A DNA stretch of 64,000 nucleotides. Source: an uncultured Methanomethylovorans sp. Lineage in GTDB: Archaea > Halobacteriota > Methanosarcinia > Methanosarcinales > Methanosarcinaceae. A program made the translations under genes and the position numbers. Of the stretch, positions 27,919 to 37,993 are shown piece after piece; position 1 is the stretch's first letter; every line of letters begins with the position of its first letter. Below the pieces are notes generated by a model. The model had not been told where the DNA came from, made no database searches, and saw only the letters and a list, made by a program, of their open reading frames with translations. Location: NCBI RefSeq assembly GCF_963678545.1, contig NZ_OY782870.1:62001-126000 (forward strand). Reading direction: 5' to 3'.

Positions 27919-29052
27919 ATGTACGCTGAGCTTGCAAAAAGAAATCTTAAAAGGCACACTGCACGTACTGTCCTTGCAGCTGTGGGCATAATCATTGGAG
28001 TAATTGCAATCTCATCTATGGGCATACTGGGTAACAGCTTGAAAATGTCAGTATCAGATTCTCTAGGAGATGTCGGAAACGAACTCATAGTTTACCCTGG
28101 ATTTGGTGACACTGCAATAACTGAAAAGCAAGTGGACAAGATGCAGAAAGTTGCAGGGATAGAGAACCTTATACCCGTTTACTCAAGCGGTTCAAAGACG
28201 GAATACAAGAATGAAGAGACCTATGCAACTGTATATGGCATAGGAAGTGAAGATCTGCCAAACCTTGTAGAGATAGAAAATGGGCGTATGTATAAGCGCG
28301 GTTCTTCAGATTGCATGATCGGATCACAACTTGCAAAAGACCTTGGGGTAAATATAGGAGGAAAAATAACTATAGAAGATACTAAGTTCAGGGTTATAGG
28401 GATCCTCAAGGAGCGTGGCATCGGTTTTGATGTCAGCGCTGATAGTGCTGTTTTTATGGATCCTCAGATGTTTACACGGATCTATGAGGACACAGATGAA
28501 GGTTATACTAATGTGATAATCCAAGTGAAGGATATAAACGAGATCGACATCGTCAAAACTAATCTTGAAGATAGGCTCAACAAGAAAGATGAAGAAGTGT
28601 TTGTACTTGCAACTAATAGTATCCTTGACAGTATTAATGAGATCTCCAGGTACATTTCACTGTTTCTTATGGGAATAAGCTCTATTTCCCTCCTTGTAGC
28701 AGGAGTAAGCATTCTTAACGTCATGCTCATGTCCACCATGGAGCGCACCCGTGAAATCGGAATAATGAAAGCAGTAGGAGCTTCAAGAAAAGATGTGCTC
28801 AAGATGTTCCTGCTGGAAGCACTGTTTCTGGGAACGGCTGCAAGCCTCATAGGAGGAATATTGAGTTTTGGAGGTGGATTTTTGATAACTGTGCTTATCA
28901 TGAAGCAGGCATCATATTTGTTCGCGCCATCAAGCATCGCTTATATTATATTAGGAATTTGTTTTGGTATAATGACAGGAGTTGCAGGAGGAGTATATCC
29001 CGCCTGGAAAGCTGCTCAGATGAGACCACTGGATGCACTGAGGCATGAATGA
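27919..29052 (+). CDS. MacB-like ABC transporter permease, plus-strand system
   Basis: A 377-aa FtsX-type permease: N-terminal helix (TVLAAVGIIIGVIAISSMGIL), a large external domain, and a C-terminal block with NVMLMSTMERTREIGIMKAVGASRKDVL ending in AAQMRPLDALRHE. The ATG at 27919 gives the usual short cytoplasmic start. Unlike the minus-strand system, this one has a single permease gene, so it probably works as a homodimer. It overlaps the following acetyltransferase gene by four bases. Confidence 0.92.
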   Translation: MYAELAKRNLKRHTARTVLAAVGIIIGVIAISSMGILGNSLKMSVSDSLGDVGNELIVYPGFGDTAITEKQVDKMQKVAGIENLIPVYSSGSKTEYKNEETYATVYGIGSEDLPNLVEIENGRMYKRGSSDCMIGSQLAKDLGVNIGGKITIEDTKFRVIGILKERGIGFDVSADSAVFMDPQMFTRIYEDTDEGYTNVIIQVKDINEIDIVKTNLEDRLNKKDEEVFVLATNSILDSINEISRYISLFLMGISSISLLVAGVSILNVMLMSTMERTREIGIMKAVGASRKDVLKMFLLEALFLGTAASLIGGILSFGGGFLITVLIMKQASYLFAPSSIAYIILGICFGIMTGVAGGVYPAWKAAQMRPLDALRHE

Positions 29053-29492
29053 AAAATGAAGATAGAGTTATGAATATAAGATTACAGTACGATTGTTCAA
29101 ATGTTGATTGGAATTATGTATCTTCTATTTTGGAAAGTGTTGGCATTGCATATTTTGAAAGTAAGGTACATAAAATCGCATTTGAGAACAGCTGTGTTGT
29201 TGTACTTTTATACGAAGATGATAAACTTATCGGCTTTGGTCGCGCTATTTCAGACAATGCATACCAGGCAGCAATATATGATGTAGCTGTATCACAGCCA
29301 TATCAAGGCAGAGGATTGGGCAAATTGATAGTCAACAGTATTCTAAAAAGCATTCCACAATGTAATTTCATATTATATGCCTCACCAGGAAAAGAAGGGT
29401 TCTATGAAACCCTTAACTTCAAAAAAATGAAAACTGGGATGGCACTATTCAGGGATGCAGATGGAATGCAAATAGAAGGTTTTACTAAATGA
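29049..29492 (+). CDS. GNAT family N-acetyltransferase
   Basis: A 147-aa acetyltransferase with the acetyl-CoA-binding motif A (YDVAVSQPYQGRGLGKLIVNSILK; Q-x-x-G-x-G present) and C-terminal FYETLNFKKMKTGMALF, typical of the GNAT fold. The ATG overlaps the permease stop, so it is transcribed with the ABC operon, though a functional link is not evident. Substrate unknown. Confidence 0.88.
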   Translation: MKNEDRVMNIRLQYDCSNVDWNYVSSILESVGIAYFESKVHKIAFENSCVVVLLYEDDKLIGFGRAISDNAYQAAIYDVAVSQPYQGRGLGKLIVNSILKSIPQCNFILYASPGKEGFYETLNFKKMKTGMALFRDADGMQIEGFTK

Positions 29493-29581
29493 TTTGTTTA
29501 AAATGACTATTAAGAGAATAAAATTATATTTTTTGAACAGAATCTACACAGTAATCAAATAGAAGATTATCTCTTATTTTT

Positions 29582-29765
29582 AGATAGCAAGCTCGTGATC
29601 TTTTCCGATATTCTTCGCCATCCTCCGAAGTTAAGGAATAGAAACACCATATGCTTTACCAGGAGTAATACCAAACCTTGCCATGCCTTCGAGGACAGAT
29701 GGATTTGAGAGAGACTCCAGTTCCCTGATAATGCTTTCTAGTGATAAACCTGCTTTAATGAACAT
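29582..29765 (-). pseudogene. Truncated DNA alkylation repair (AlkD-like) gene
   Basis: The minus-strand frame from the ATG at 29765 reads LESIIRELESLSNPSVLEG, then MARFGITPGKAYGVSIP, TAA, then LRRMAKNIGKDHELAI and a second TAA. This is the N-terminal part of AlkD/DNA alkylation repair HEAT-repeat proteins. An in-frame stop interrupts it and nothing of the remaining roughly 170 residues follows, so it is a decayed remnant. It lies just downstream of kdpD. Confidence 0.8.
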
Positions 29766-29773
29766 CAGAATTA

Positions 29774-31750
29774 TTATTCCTCAGTTCTTGCATACATAGA
29801 GTTTGAAAGTGCCAGAGAGAATACATTTGCAAATGCGTCAATTAAATGCCTCTGCTCATTAGTCATATTCTTATGGGAAGCGAGAGCCATAACACCCAGA
29901 GTTCCCGTTTGGACCTTAAGAGGAATATGATACCATTGTGATGAAGATAGAGTATCTGTACCCATACCTGCCGTTTTACCTTGTTCAAAAACCCAATTGG
30001 AAACAGCCATTTCATGCTCGCCGAATTTTTCTTTGTTCTCATTGCTTGACGCTATGTATAATTTATTAGACTCGTCAGGCAGTAGGATCAAGACATCATA
30101 ATTAAAAGAATCTGATATGTATTTCGTAGTTCTTCCCAATATAATGTTCAAGTCCTGTGAAGCTAATAGGCCCTTACTAAAATCATATAATGAAGAAATG
30201 AACGTTTCACGTTGTCTTATGTACTCAACCTGTTTTTTGACAGTATCAGCAAGTAAACTCGTGACTATTCCGACTACCAATAATACAATAAAAGTAGGAA
30301 TGAAGCGAACATCGTCAACAGTGAATGTATAGAAAGGCGGAACAAAAAATAAATCAAAAGCTGCAACGGCAAGTATTGATGCCAGAATTCCTGGCCTCTT
30401 TCCTGCTACTAAACTTGTAAAAACGATGGGTATAATGAATATCATGGGTATGTTTGGCGCTTCAATAAAAGACTGAAGCAGTAAACATATTACAGTTGTA
30501 AAGCCGATGCTTGAAAAACTAATGGAATATGATCCCCACAAAGAATTCAGACCACTGGTACCTGTTTTCTTTATTTTTTTACGACCAGTATCAAATTCGT
30601 TTTTGTTCTCTATTACCAAAACCTGAGAAGCACTTTTCTTAATTACTTTGTTAATCACGGATCCTTCGAGAAATTCCTGTAAGCGGGACCTACGTGAATG
30701 TCCCAGCAAAATAAGCGTTATGTTCTTTGACTTCGCGAAGGATACAATCTCATTCGCTATGGAACCTTTTAATCGAATTACTTTCCCCTCAAGTTCTTCT
30801 GCAAGAGCTAGGTTATTTTCTAGTTGTTGCCTAACATCATCTGTCATCCTTATGTCGGCATAAGGTTCAACGTATACTGCAAACCATTCCACATTATACA
30901 AGTGAGAGAAACGATATGCTATGCGAATTAGCTTTCTTGAAGAAGGACTCGAGCTTACACATGCAATTATCCGATTGCTGGTATCCCACGGGCCCATTAC
31001 TTTTTCTTTCCTTAGATAACTACCCATTTCAGAATCCACGTGCAATGTAGCATATCTAAGAGCTGTTTCCCTAAGTGCGATTAGATTCTTCTCGCTAAAA
31101 AAATTGCTCATTGCTTTTATGGCCTTTTCGGGAACGTAGACTTTTCCTTCTTTTAGACGCTCTATCAATTCATCAAAGGGCAAATCAACTACTTCGATTT
31201 TATCTGCCATCTCAATAATGCTGTCAGGGACAGTTTCTTTGACCTCAACTCCAGTGATTTGCTGGACAATGTCATTGAGACTTTCAATGTGCTGCACATT
31301 CAATGTGGAATAAACATTTATGCCGGCATTAAGCAACTCTTCGACATCCTGATAACGCTTTATATGTCGAGAACCGGGAATATTTGTATGGGCAAGCTCG
31401 TCCACGAGTACATAAGCAGGTTTCCGTTTTAAAACAGCATCTATATCGAACTCTTCAAGTACAATCCCCTTGTAATCGATTTTTACTCGTGGAATTACTT
31501 CCAGGTTCTCAAGAAGTTGCTCGGTCTCTATCCTGCCATGAGTCTCAACGATACCTACAACAATGTCTTTTTTCTTTTCTTCAAGAACATGAGCTTCGCT
31601 AAGCATTCTGTATGTTTTACCAACGCCTGCTACGTATCCCAAAAAGATTTTAAGGTAGCCCCGATTTGAATCTCTTTTTTCTTCCTCTTCTTTTAGTAAA
31701 TTTAGGATCTCATCGGGGTCTGGTCTTTTGTAATCTTCTTTCATTTTCAC
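29774..31750 (-). CDS. kdpD: KdpD-like potassium sensor lacking the histidine kinase domain
   Basis: The 658-aa protein has the KdpD N-terminal ATP-binding domain (GYVAGVGKTYRML near residue 40; VDELAHTN), a universal-stress-like domain (RIIACVSSSPSSRKLIRIA and ILLGHSRRSRLQEFLEGSV), four membrane helices (about residues 405-505) and a C-terminal GAF domain. It stops at the end of the GAF region (FSLALSNSMYARTEE); the transmitter with H-box and ATPase seen in bacterial KdpD is absent. No KdpE is next to it. It may modulate the pump directly or work with a separate kinase. The gene overlaps kdpC by four bases. Confidence 0.93.
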   Translation of the reverse strand: MKMKEDYKRPDPDEILNLLKEEEEKRDSNRGYLKIFLGYVAGVGKTYRMLSEAHVLEEKKKDIVVGIVETHGRIETEQLLENLEVIPRVKIDYKGIVLEEFDIDAVLKRKPAYVLVDELAHTNIPGSRHIKRYQDVEELLNAGINVYSTLNVQHIESLNDIVQQITGVEVKETVPDSIIEMADKIEVVDLPFDELIERLKEGKVYVPEKAIKAMSNFFSEKNLIALRETALRYATLHVDSEMGSYLRKEKVMGPWDTSNRIIACVSSSPSSRKLIRIAYRFSHLYNVEWFAVYVEPYADIRMTDDVRQQLENNLALAEELEGKVIRLKGSIANEIVSFAKSKNITLILLGHSRRSRLQEFLEGSVINKVIKKSASQVLVIENKNEFDTGRKKIKKTGTSGLNSLWGSYSISFSSIGFTTVICLLLQSFIEAPNIPMIFIIPIVFTSLVAGKRPGILASILAVAAFDLFFVPPFYTFTVDDVRFIPTFIVLLVVGIVTSLLADTVKKQVEYIRQRETFISSLYDFSKGLLASQDLNIILGRTTKYISDSFNYDVLILLPDESNKLYIASSNENKEKFGEHEMAVSNWVFEQGKTAGMGTDTLSSSQWYHIPLKVQTGTLGVMALASHKNMTNEQRHLIDAFANVFSLALSNSMYARTEE

Positions 31751-32310
31751 CTCCTGATATTATCTAAAGCTATATTGAGTTTCAATACATTAACCATGGG
31801 CGTACCTGTTCCCAGCCTGGAGCTTTCAGCGTTGCTCTGGATAATAGTTTCAACTTCTGTTTCAGTAATTTCTCTGGCTTTGGCAATCCTTGGAATCTGC
31901 AATCTGGCAGAATCCACAAAAATATAGGCTTCCAGACCGCTACCAGAAGACAGCACCAAATCAGCCGGAATTGTAGAGTTAGAAGACAACGATTCTTCAT
32001 ATCTTATCAGTTGCACTCTCTCCTCAATTTGATCCACCAGTTTCTGGTTTGTGGGCCCCAGATTAGAACCGCCGGAAGTACCAGAATCATATCCAATGGC
32101 AGAAGGCCTCCCGTGGAAATAAATGGGACTTGTAAAGTTCTGCCCGATATGTTCGGAACCTATTACTGTTCCATTCTCAGTAATCAGATTTCCATTTGCT
32201 TGATAAGGAAATACTACCTGGGATATGCCTGTGATAACAACAGGATAGATTATGCCTAGTATAACGGAAAATACTATAAACATTAGTAAAGCATTTTTAA
32301 TTTCCTTCAT
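31747..32310 (-). CDS. kdpC: Potassium-transporting ATPase subunit KdpC
   Basis: A 187-aa single-pass subunit. The start MKEIKNALLMFIVFSVILGI follows a GGAGGGTGAGG ribosome site; an upstream in-frame start would overlap kdpB. YFHGRPSAIGYDSGTSGGSNLGPTN is the family signature, and IPRIAKARGI-like and GTPMVNVLKLNIALD segments follow. It belongs to the minus-strand kdpABCD operon. Confidence 0.95.
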   Translation of the reverse strand: MKEIKNALLMFIVFSVILGIIYPVVITGISQVVFPYQANGNLITENGTVIGSEHIGQNFTSPIYFHGRPSAIGYDSGTSGGSNLGPTNQKLVDQIEERVQLIRYEESLSSNSTIPADLVLSSGSGLEAYIFVDSARLQIPRIAKAREITETEVETIIQSNAESSRLGTGTPMVNVLKLNIALDNIRR

Positions 32311-32314
32311 TTCC

Positions 32315-34366
32315 TCACCCTCCTGCTGCACCTGATAAAGTGATAAGTATGTCTATCAACTTGATTCCGGCAAAGGGAATAATTAAGCCACCCAGACCAT
32401 AGATTAAAATGTTCATGCCCAACAACTGTGATACTGAAGAAGTTGAACGATATTTTACACCCTTAAGAGCTAAGGGTATGAGCAGTGGTATCACAATGGC
32501 ATTGAAAATAACTGCAGATAGCACTGCACTTGAAGGGGTCGAAAGACCCATTATATTCAGTATGCTGAGTTGCGGATAAGCAACAGAGAATAGTGCAGGG
32601 ATGATAGCGAAATACTTGGCTACATCATTAGCTATGCTGAAAGTGGTCAGAGCACCCCTGGTTATAAGGATCTCTTTCCCTATTTCAACTATATCCAGTA
32701 ACTTGGAAGGAGAGGAATCAAGGTCCACCATGTTAGCGGCTTCTCTTGCTGCAGAAGTACCAGCGCTCATGGCAACTGCAACATCTGCCTGGGCAAGAGC
32801 CGGAGCATCATTGGTACCATCGCCTATCATAGCTACAAGATATTGGTTGTCTCCTGACTGATACTGCCGTATCATTGCTAATTTGGTTTCGGGTTTTGCC
32901 TCAGCCATAAAGTCATCAACACCTGCCTCTGCAGCAATGGATGCAGCAGTAAGCTGGTTATCGCCTGTGATCATAATGGATTTTATACCCATATTCCTAA
33001 GCTGCAATAATCTTTCATTGATACCTTTTTTCACTATATCCTTTAATCTTATGACCCCTAATATCCCGGTGTCATCAGCTACCACAAGAGGAGTATCTCC
33101 TTTTGTTGATATGTCTCTGATTGTATTTTGCATTTCATCAGGCACACTCCCACCGTTAGACAGAACAAAATCCTCTATAGCAGATGCAGAACCTTTTCGA
33201 ATTCTTCTTGAACCAATATCTACTCCACTCATACGCGTTTCTGGAGTGAAGGGGACAAAGTGGGAGTTTTCCGGAGCATGAATATCTCTGCCACGTATGT
33301 CCAATTCCTTTTTTGCCAGTTTTACTATACTTCTTCCCTCAGGAGTTTCATCAGCAAGTGAAGACATTAGAGAAGCTTCAGTTAGGTCTTTCAGTCCAAT
33401 GCCTGCTATAGGAATGAATTCAGTGGCCATCCTGTTTCCCAATGTGATAGTTCCTGTCTTATCCAGCAGCACCACACTTACATCTCCTGCCGCTTCCACT
33501 GCCCGGCCACTTAAAGCAATCACGTTGTGCTGAAGTAACCTGTCCATACCTGCAATACCAATAGCCGGTAAAAGCGCTCCGATAGTAGTAGGCATGAGGC
33601 ATACAAGTAAAGCTATCAAAATGGGTATGGAAATCGATATGCCCATATAACCGGAAAATGCCCTCAAGGTAACCACTACAGCTAAAAACAATGCTGTCAA
33701 ACCGATAAGCAAAAGTTCCAGTGCTTGTTCGTTAGGTGTTTTCTGCCGTTTTGCACTTTCAACCATGCTAATCATGTTATCAAGGAAAGTGTGACCAGGA
33801 TCAACTGTAATTCTAACTTTAATAGTTCCTGAAAGTAGCTTAGTACCCCCGGTAACTCCGCATTTATCGCCACCAGATTCCCTTACTACGGGAGCCGACT
33901 CTCCCGTGATAGCAGATTCATCCACAAGAGCTGTCCCTTCAATGATATCACCATCGCTGGGTATTACTTCCCCCTCAGTAATCAAGACAATGTCATTCTT
34001 TTTCAGAGATAACGCTGAAACCTCTGTTATGCTTCCATTATCCAATATTTGCTTAGCCTTTGCCTCACTTCTAGTTTGTTTGAGGGATTCTGCACGGGCT
34101 TTTCCCTGGCTTTCAGCTATCGCTTCGGCAAAGTTTGCAAATAAAACCGTAAACCATAACCATATTGTAATCTGAAGGTCAAAAGATACGCTAGTACCTC
34201 CAAATATATCCTTAATGGTTAGCAAAGTTGCAATGATGGCACCTATTTCCACAATAAGCATTACAGGATTATTAAGGAGTGTTATAGGGTTCAATCTTGA
34301 AAATGAACCTTTAAAAGCTTCTAATAGAATCTTTTTCTGGAATATGCCTGATTTTCCTTCGTTCAT
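32315..34366 (-). CDS. kdpB: Potassium-transporting P-type ATPase subunit KdpB
   Basis: The 683-aa catalytic subunit has TGES (dephosphorylation loop, ITGESAPVV), the phosphorylation site [11 protein letters not shown], nucleotide-binding region, and [19 protein letters not shown]. Seven membrane helices are in the expected places. It hydrolyses ATP to drive high-affinity potassium uptake through KdpA. It lies 23 bp downstream of kdpA. Confidence 0.97.
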   Translation of the reverse strand: MNEGKSGIFQKKILLEAFKGSFSRLNPITLLNNPVMLIVEIGAIIATLLTIKDIFGGTSVSFDLQITIWLWFTVLFANFAEAIAESQGKARAESLKQTRSEAKAKQILDNGSITEVSALSLKKNDIVLITEGEVIPSDGDIIEGTALVDESAITGESAPVVRESGGDKCGVTGGTKLLSGTIKVRITVDPGHTFLDNMISMVESAKRQKTPNEQALELLLIGLTALFLAVVVTLRAFSGYMGISISIPILIALLVCLMPTTIGALLPAIGIAGMDRLLQHNVIALSGRAVEAAGDVSVVLLDKTGTITLGNRMATEFIPIAGIGLKDLTEASLMSSLADETPEGRSIVKLAKKELDIRGRDIHAPENSHFVPFTPETRMSGVDIGSRRIRKGSASAIEDFVLSNGGSVPDEMQNTIRDISTKGDTPLVVADDTGILGVIRLKDIVKKGINERLLQLRNMGIKSIMITGDNQLTAASIAAEAGVDDFMAEAKPETKLAMIRQYQSGDNQYLVAMIGDGTNDAPALAQADVAVAMSAGTSAAREAANMVDLDSSPSKLLDIVEIGKEILITRGALTTFSIANDVAKYFAIIPALFSVAYPQLSILNIMGLSTPSSAVLSAVIFNAIVIPLLIPLALKGVKYRSTSSVSQLLGMNILIYGLGGLIIPFAGIKLIDILITLSGAAGG

Positions 34367-34389
34367 ATTTTCACCTCTTTAAGCAATAT

Positions 34390-36066
34390 TCATCTCCCCA
34401 GCATCAGTAAATGCTCCAGCCCAGGCCCAAGTGCGAATATAGGGAAATAGGTAAGGGCTCCGATTATAATGATCACAGCGACCACCATTATTACAAACAG
34501 AGGACCTGTTGTTGGAAAGCTTGCTGAATTTACAGGCACTTTTCCTTTCTGGGCCAAGGAACCAGCAATAGCAATTGCAGGGATTATGGTAGCAAAACGA
34601 CCTATTAATATTCCCAGTCCTGTTGTAAGGTTGTAAAAGACTGTATTGGCACTAAGTCCCGCGAAAGCTGAACCGTTGTTAGCAAGTGCAGAGAAGTAGG
34701 CATACAGTATTTCAGATAAACCGTGAGAACCTGGATTACTAATACCTGCTAAGCCTTCAGGTATGGATATAGCAATAGCTGAAAATATCAGAATCACTGC
34801 TGGAGGCAATATAAGTGGTATAAGGGCCAGTTTCATCTCATCGGGACCTAATTTTTTACCAAGGAATTCAGGAGTTCTGCCTATCATCAGACCAGCTATG
34901 AACATGGTCAAAATAACATAGAACAGCATTCCGGCTAATCCAACACCCAGCCCTCCGAATATCACTTCACCTGTACCCATGTTAAACAGGTATACTAATC
35001 CTGTAAGAGGCGTTGTGCTATCATGCATGGAATTGACACCGCCATTTGAAACTGCTGTTGTCGCTACACCCCATAGAACAGATTCAGCCACTCCAAACCT
35101 TATTTCTTTACCTTCCAGATTACCACCGGAAATACCCAGTTTTTCAATCAAAGGATTTGGTTGGCTCTCTGACCATAATGCTACCCCTAATCCCATTAGT
35201 AGCAAAATCATCATCACAAAGAATATTGCTAAACCCTGCTTGAAATTCCGTACCATGTACCCGAAAGCAAAAACAAGGGACATAGGTAACAATAATATGG
35301 CGAGCGTTTCGAAGAAGTTGGTGATACTGTTTGGATTCTCGAATGGATGTGCTGAGTTTGCATTGAAGAAACCCCCTCCGTTTGAGCCCAGCATTTTTAT
35401 AGCCACCTGTGATGCCGCCGGACCAAGAGGTATGGTTTGAGTAGAACCTTCCAGAGTTTGGATGGTGGCATACGGATCAAAAGTTTGTACAATACCCTGT
35501 GAAACCAATAAGATCGAAAATATCACAGACAATGGCAAGAGGATGTAAAGGACCGAACGGGTCATATCTACCCAGAAATTGCCTAGATTCCTCGTATTTT
35601 TCTGGGTAAAGCCTCTGATGAAAACCAGTATAGTAGCAATACCAACGGCTGCAGAAACAAAGTTTTGCACTGCCAGGCCGAGCATCTGAGTAAGATAGCT
35701 CATAGTAGTTTCACCGGCATATGATTGCCAGTTAGTGTTAGTGACAAAAGATATTGCAGTATTAAGAGCAGTATCCCACCTTACACCAGACAATCCTTGA
35801 GGATTAAGTGGCAGGACACCTTGCAACAACTGAAGCAGAAAAAGGAACGCTATGGAAATGATATTGAACACAATAAGAGAATAAGCATATTTTTTCCAGT
35901 TCATTTCCTCTTTCTCATCAACTTGCATCAATCGATAGATGAATCGTTCGATTGGGCTCACCAATGGGGTCATAAAAGTTCTTTGACCCTCAAAAACTTT
36001 ACACATGTACTTACCTATAGGAATTGACAATACAATGGTAAGTAAAAGGAATAGGAAAATAAACAT
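34390..36066 (-). CDS. kdpA: Potassium-transporting ATPase channel subunit KdpA
   Basis: The 558-aa pore subunit carries the four SKT-type selectivity loops, including SFVTNTNWQSYAGE, MLGSNGGGFFNANSAHP, TAVSNGGVNSMHD and LANNGSAFAGL. Length is normal. The ATG at 36066 has a GAGGTGG ribosome-like site 28 bases upstream, which is far; an in-frame ATT or ATA codon close to that site could be an alternative start adding about eight residues. A 230-nt leader with several hairpins precedes the gene. No kdpF was recognised. Confidence 0.96.
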   Translation of the reverse strand: MFIFLFLLLTIVLSIPIGKYMCKVFEGQRTFMTPLVSPIERFIYRLMQVDEKEEMNWKKYAYSLIVFNIISIAFLFLLQLLQGVLPLNPQGLSGVRWDTALNTAISFVTNTNWQSYAGETTMSYLTQMLGLAVQNFVSAAVGIATILVFIRGFTQKNTRNLGNFWVDMTRSVLYILLPLSVIFSILLVSQGIVQTFDPYATIQTLEGSTQTIPLGPAASQVAIKMLGSNGGGFFNANSAHPFENPNSITNFFETLAILLLPMSLVFAFGYMVRNFKQGLAIFFVMMILLLMGLGVALWSESQPNPLIEKLGISGGNLEGKEIRFGVAESVLWGVATTAVSNGGVNSMHDSTTPLTGLVYLFNMGTGEVIFGGLGVGLAGMLFYVILTMFIAGLMIGRTPEFLGKKLGPDEMKLALIPLILPPAVILIFSAIAISIPEGLAGISNPGSHGLSEILYAYFSALANNGSAFAGLSANTVFYNLTTGLGILIGRFATIIPAIAIAGSLAQKGKVPVNSASFPTTGPLFVIMVVAVIIIIGALTYFPIFALGPGLEHLLMLGR

Positions 36067-36330
36067 AACTTCGTCTATTTGTAGTATAATACCACCTCAG
36101 AAAGTCAATTGATCGACAATTGTAACGTACCAAATCGAAATAGCCGATTCGAGGACAAAAAGATTGTAACTTGAAAACATAGATATCACCAATGCAATTT
36201 TTGCATTCGATAGAATTCACTTGTTGTTTACTTATAGAATCTTATTTATCCCATCATATTGGGATTTATTGATTATCTTAACCCTTTCTCCTACAGGAAG
36301 GAGGTTACTTGAGTATTGTTATATATACTT
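36067..36330 (-). promoter_or_regulatory. kdpA promoter and long hairpin-rich leader
   Basis: A strong TATA box (minus strand AAGTATATAT, 36321-36330) would start transcription near 36297, giving a leader of about 230 nt. The leader holds four short perfect inverted repeats: CTCCT/AGGAG (36288-36303), ATCCCA/TGGGAT (36248-36265), AATGCAA/TTGCATT (36191-36207) and CAATTG/CAATTG (36106-36122). Such a structured leader in front of a potassium pump suggests RNA-level control; this is inference. The stretch 36331-36460 holds no gene. Confidence 0.55.
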
Positions 36331-36460
36331 TTTCTACATTGCTGAGCTAAAAATAGAACTTTCAACAAAAAAAATGAAGAGAAAACTAATCAATTAATAA
36401 ATACCTTAAGACTACACATAGTAGTATTGGTCTTGACCCGCTAGAAACTATTGTTTCATA

Positions 36461-37789
36461 CTAAGATGGTTGTATTTTACTCAATCTTATCCAGAATACA
36501 GAACCTGAACCAGAGGGATTATCATAAACACCAACTTCACCATCATGGAGTTCTACTATTTTCTTTACGATAGCAAGACCTAGTCCACTTCCTTTTGTAC
36601 CTTCACTGGAAAAACGTTTGAACCTTTTGAAGATAACATCCTTGTTCTCGTCGCTTATACCAATTCCAGAGTCAGTGAAAGTTACTTCCCATGAAGGACC
36701 GCAATCCAGTATATCTAAAACAATACAACTTCCCTGAGGACTGAACTTAATTGCATTAGAAACCAAATTGGAGAAAGCCTCCTCTATCACAGGATTAGCA
36801 TAAACTGGGTAACTACCATTTGCATAGCATTCCAGGGTAATATTTCTTATTTCAAGTAAAGGCAAGAATTCCCTGAAAACTTTTCCAAGCAATTCCAATA
36901 GGTCTAGTTCCTCAAAACTTATCATCTCAGTACTTTCAAGCTTACCGAACATTGAAGCGGAATTGATTATGTTAATCAGCCTCTCATTTTGCTGATGAAT
37001 CTTTTCAACAATTTCCTTTTTCTCCTCAAGATCTATTGTTTCAAGGAGATATTCGGAATAGCCCTTAATAATGTTAGCAGGATTTAGCAGGTCATGACAT
37101 AGAATATCTATTAAAAGCAGCTTTAACTCATCACTATGTTTGAGATCAGCAGCATATTTTTGAAGTTTTTCCTGAGATAACCTGAAATCTGTAATATCCT
37201 CTCCGGCACTTATGCATCCTATTACACAACCTTGCTCGCCCAGAAGAGGCACATTGGTCCATGAAATTAGCTTCTTCTTACCAAACCGTGTGAGTATGGA
37301 GTTTTCAAGATTTTTTCTAAAATCCCCTTTAAGAAAATTTGAAAAGGCATTCTTTACTTTATCTTGCTCCTCTTCAGGAATAAAACTTGATAACCACTCT
37401 TTGCCTATTATCTCATCCTCATCATAACCAAGAAGTTCAGCCCCTTTTCGGTTAATTAGAGATACGCTTCCATCCACGTCAAGTACAAGGATCATAATCC
37501 CAACAACGTCGATGTAGTTGCGTAATCTTTCCTTTTCACGTCTCAAAAGTTCTTCCACACGCTTCCTTTTTGAGATCTCTTTCTGCAACTGCTCATTAAT
37601 CGACCGGAGTTCTTCAGTGCGTTCAAGGATAAGATTTTCAAGATGATTATGATATATCTTTAATTCACCGCTTAAATCCATTTCATTAGTGATGGATAGG
37701 ATTCCCACTCTGCCATTTGGATTTCTTTTGAGTACATCCATTATATCCAAGCCTACTACAGAAGTGTCACGTACTTCAGCAAACTTCAA
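36461..37789 (-). CDS. PAS-domain sensor histidine kinase
   Basis: A 442-aa soluble kinase. Residues about 45-100 are coiled coil (NLILERTEELRSINEQLQKE), then a PAS domain with PAC (ILVLDVDGSVSLINRKGAELLGY through ISAGEDIT), a dimerisation region with the H-box LLIDILCHDLLNPANIIKGY, and the ATPase boxes NLVSNAIKFSPQG, FTDSGIGI and GSGLGLAIVKKIV. It has no membrane segment. It lies upstream of kdpABCD on the same strand. Because KdpD there lacks a kinase, a partnership is possible but unproven. No response regulator is adjacent. Confidence 0.93.
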   Translation of the reverse strand: MKFAEVRDTSVVGLDIMDVLKRNPNGRVGILSITNEMDLSGELKIYHNHLENLILERTEELRSINEQLQKEISKRKRVEELLRREKERLRNYIDVVGIMILVLDVDGSVSLINRKGAELLGYDEDEIIGKEWLSSFIPEEEQDKVKNAFSNFLKGDFRKNLENSILTRFGKKKLISWTNVPLLGEQGCVIGCISAGEDITDFRLSQEKLQKYAADLKHSDELKLLLIDILCHDLLNPANIIKGYSEYLLETIDLEEKKEIVEKIHQQNERLINIINSASMFGKLESTEMISFEELDLLELLGKVFREFLPLLEIRNITLECYANGSYPVYANPVIEEAFSNLVSNAIKFSPQGSCIVLDILDCGPSWEVTFTDSGIGISDENKDVIFKRFKRFSSEGTKGSGLGLAIVKKIVELHDGEVGVYDNPSGSGSVFWIRLSKIQPS

Positions 37790-37993
37790 TGCAACCCCCC
37801 CTAAACGTGAATATAAATAATCTTGATGATGGATCGTGTGTAATATTATGCGAATTTATGGATTAAGTTTTGTAGCTACACACATAAGAAATAAACTCAC
37901 GCTTAAGATATAAGACTTAAGGCACAAAAATAAACCACTTAAGACAATAAGAAAATAAAACAAATATTACTGTTAAAAAATATAAGAATGATA

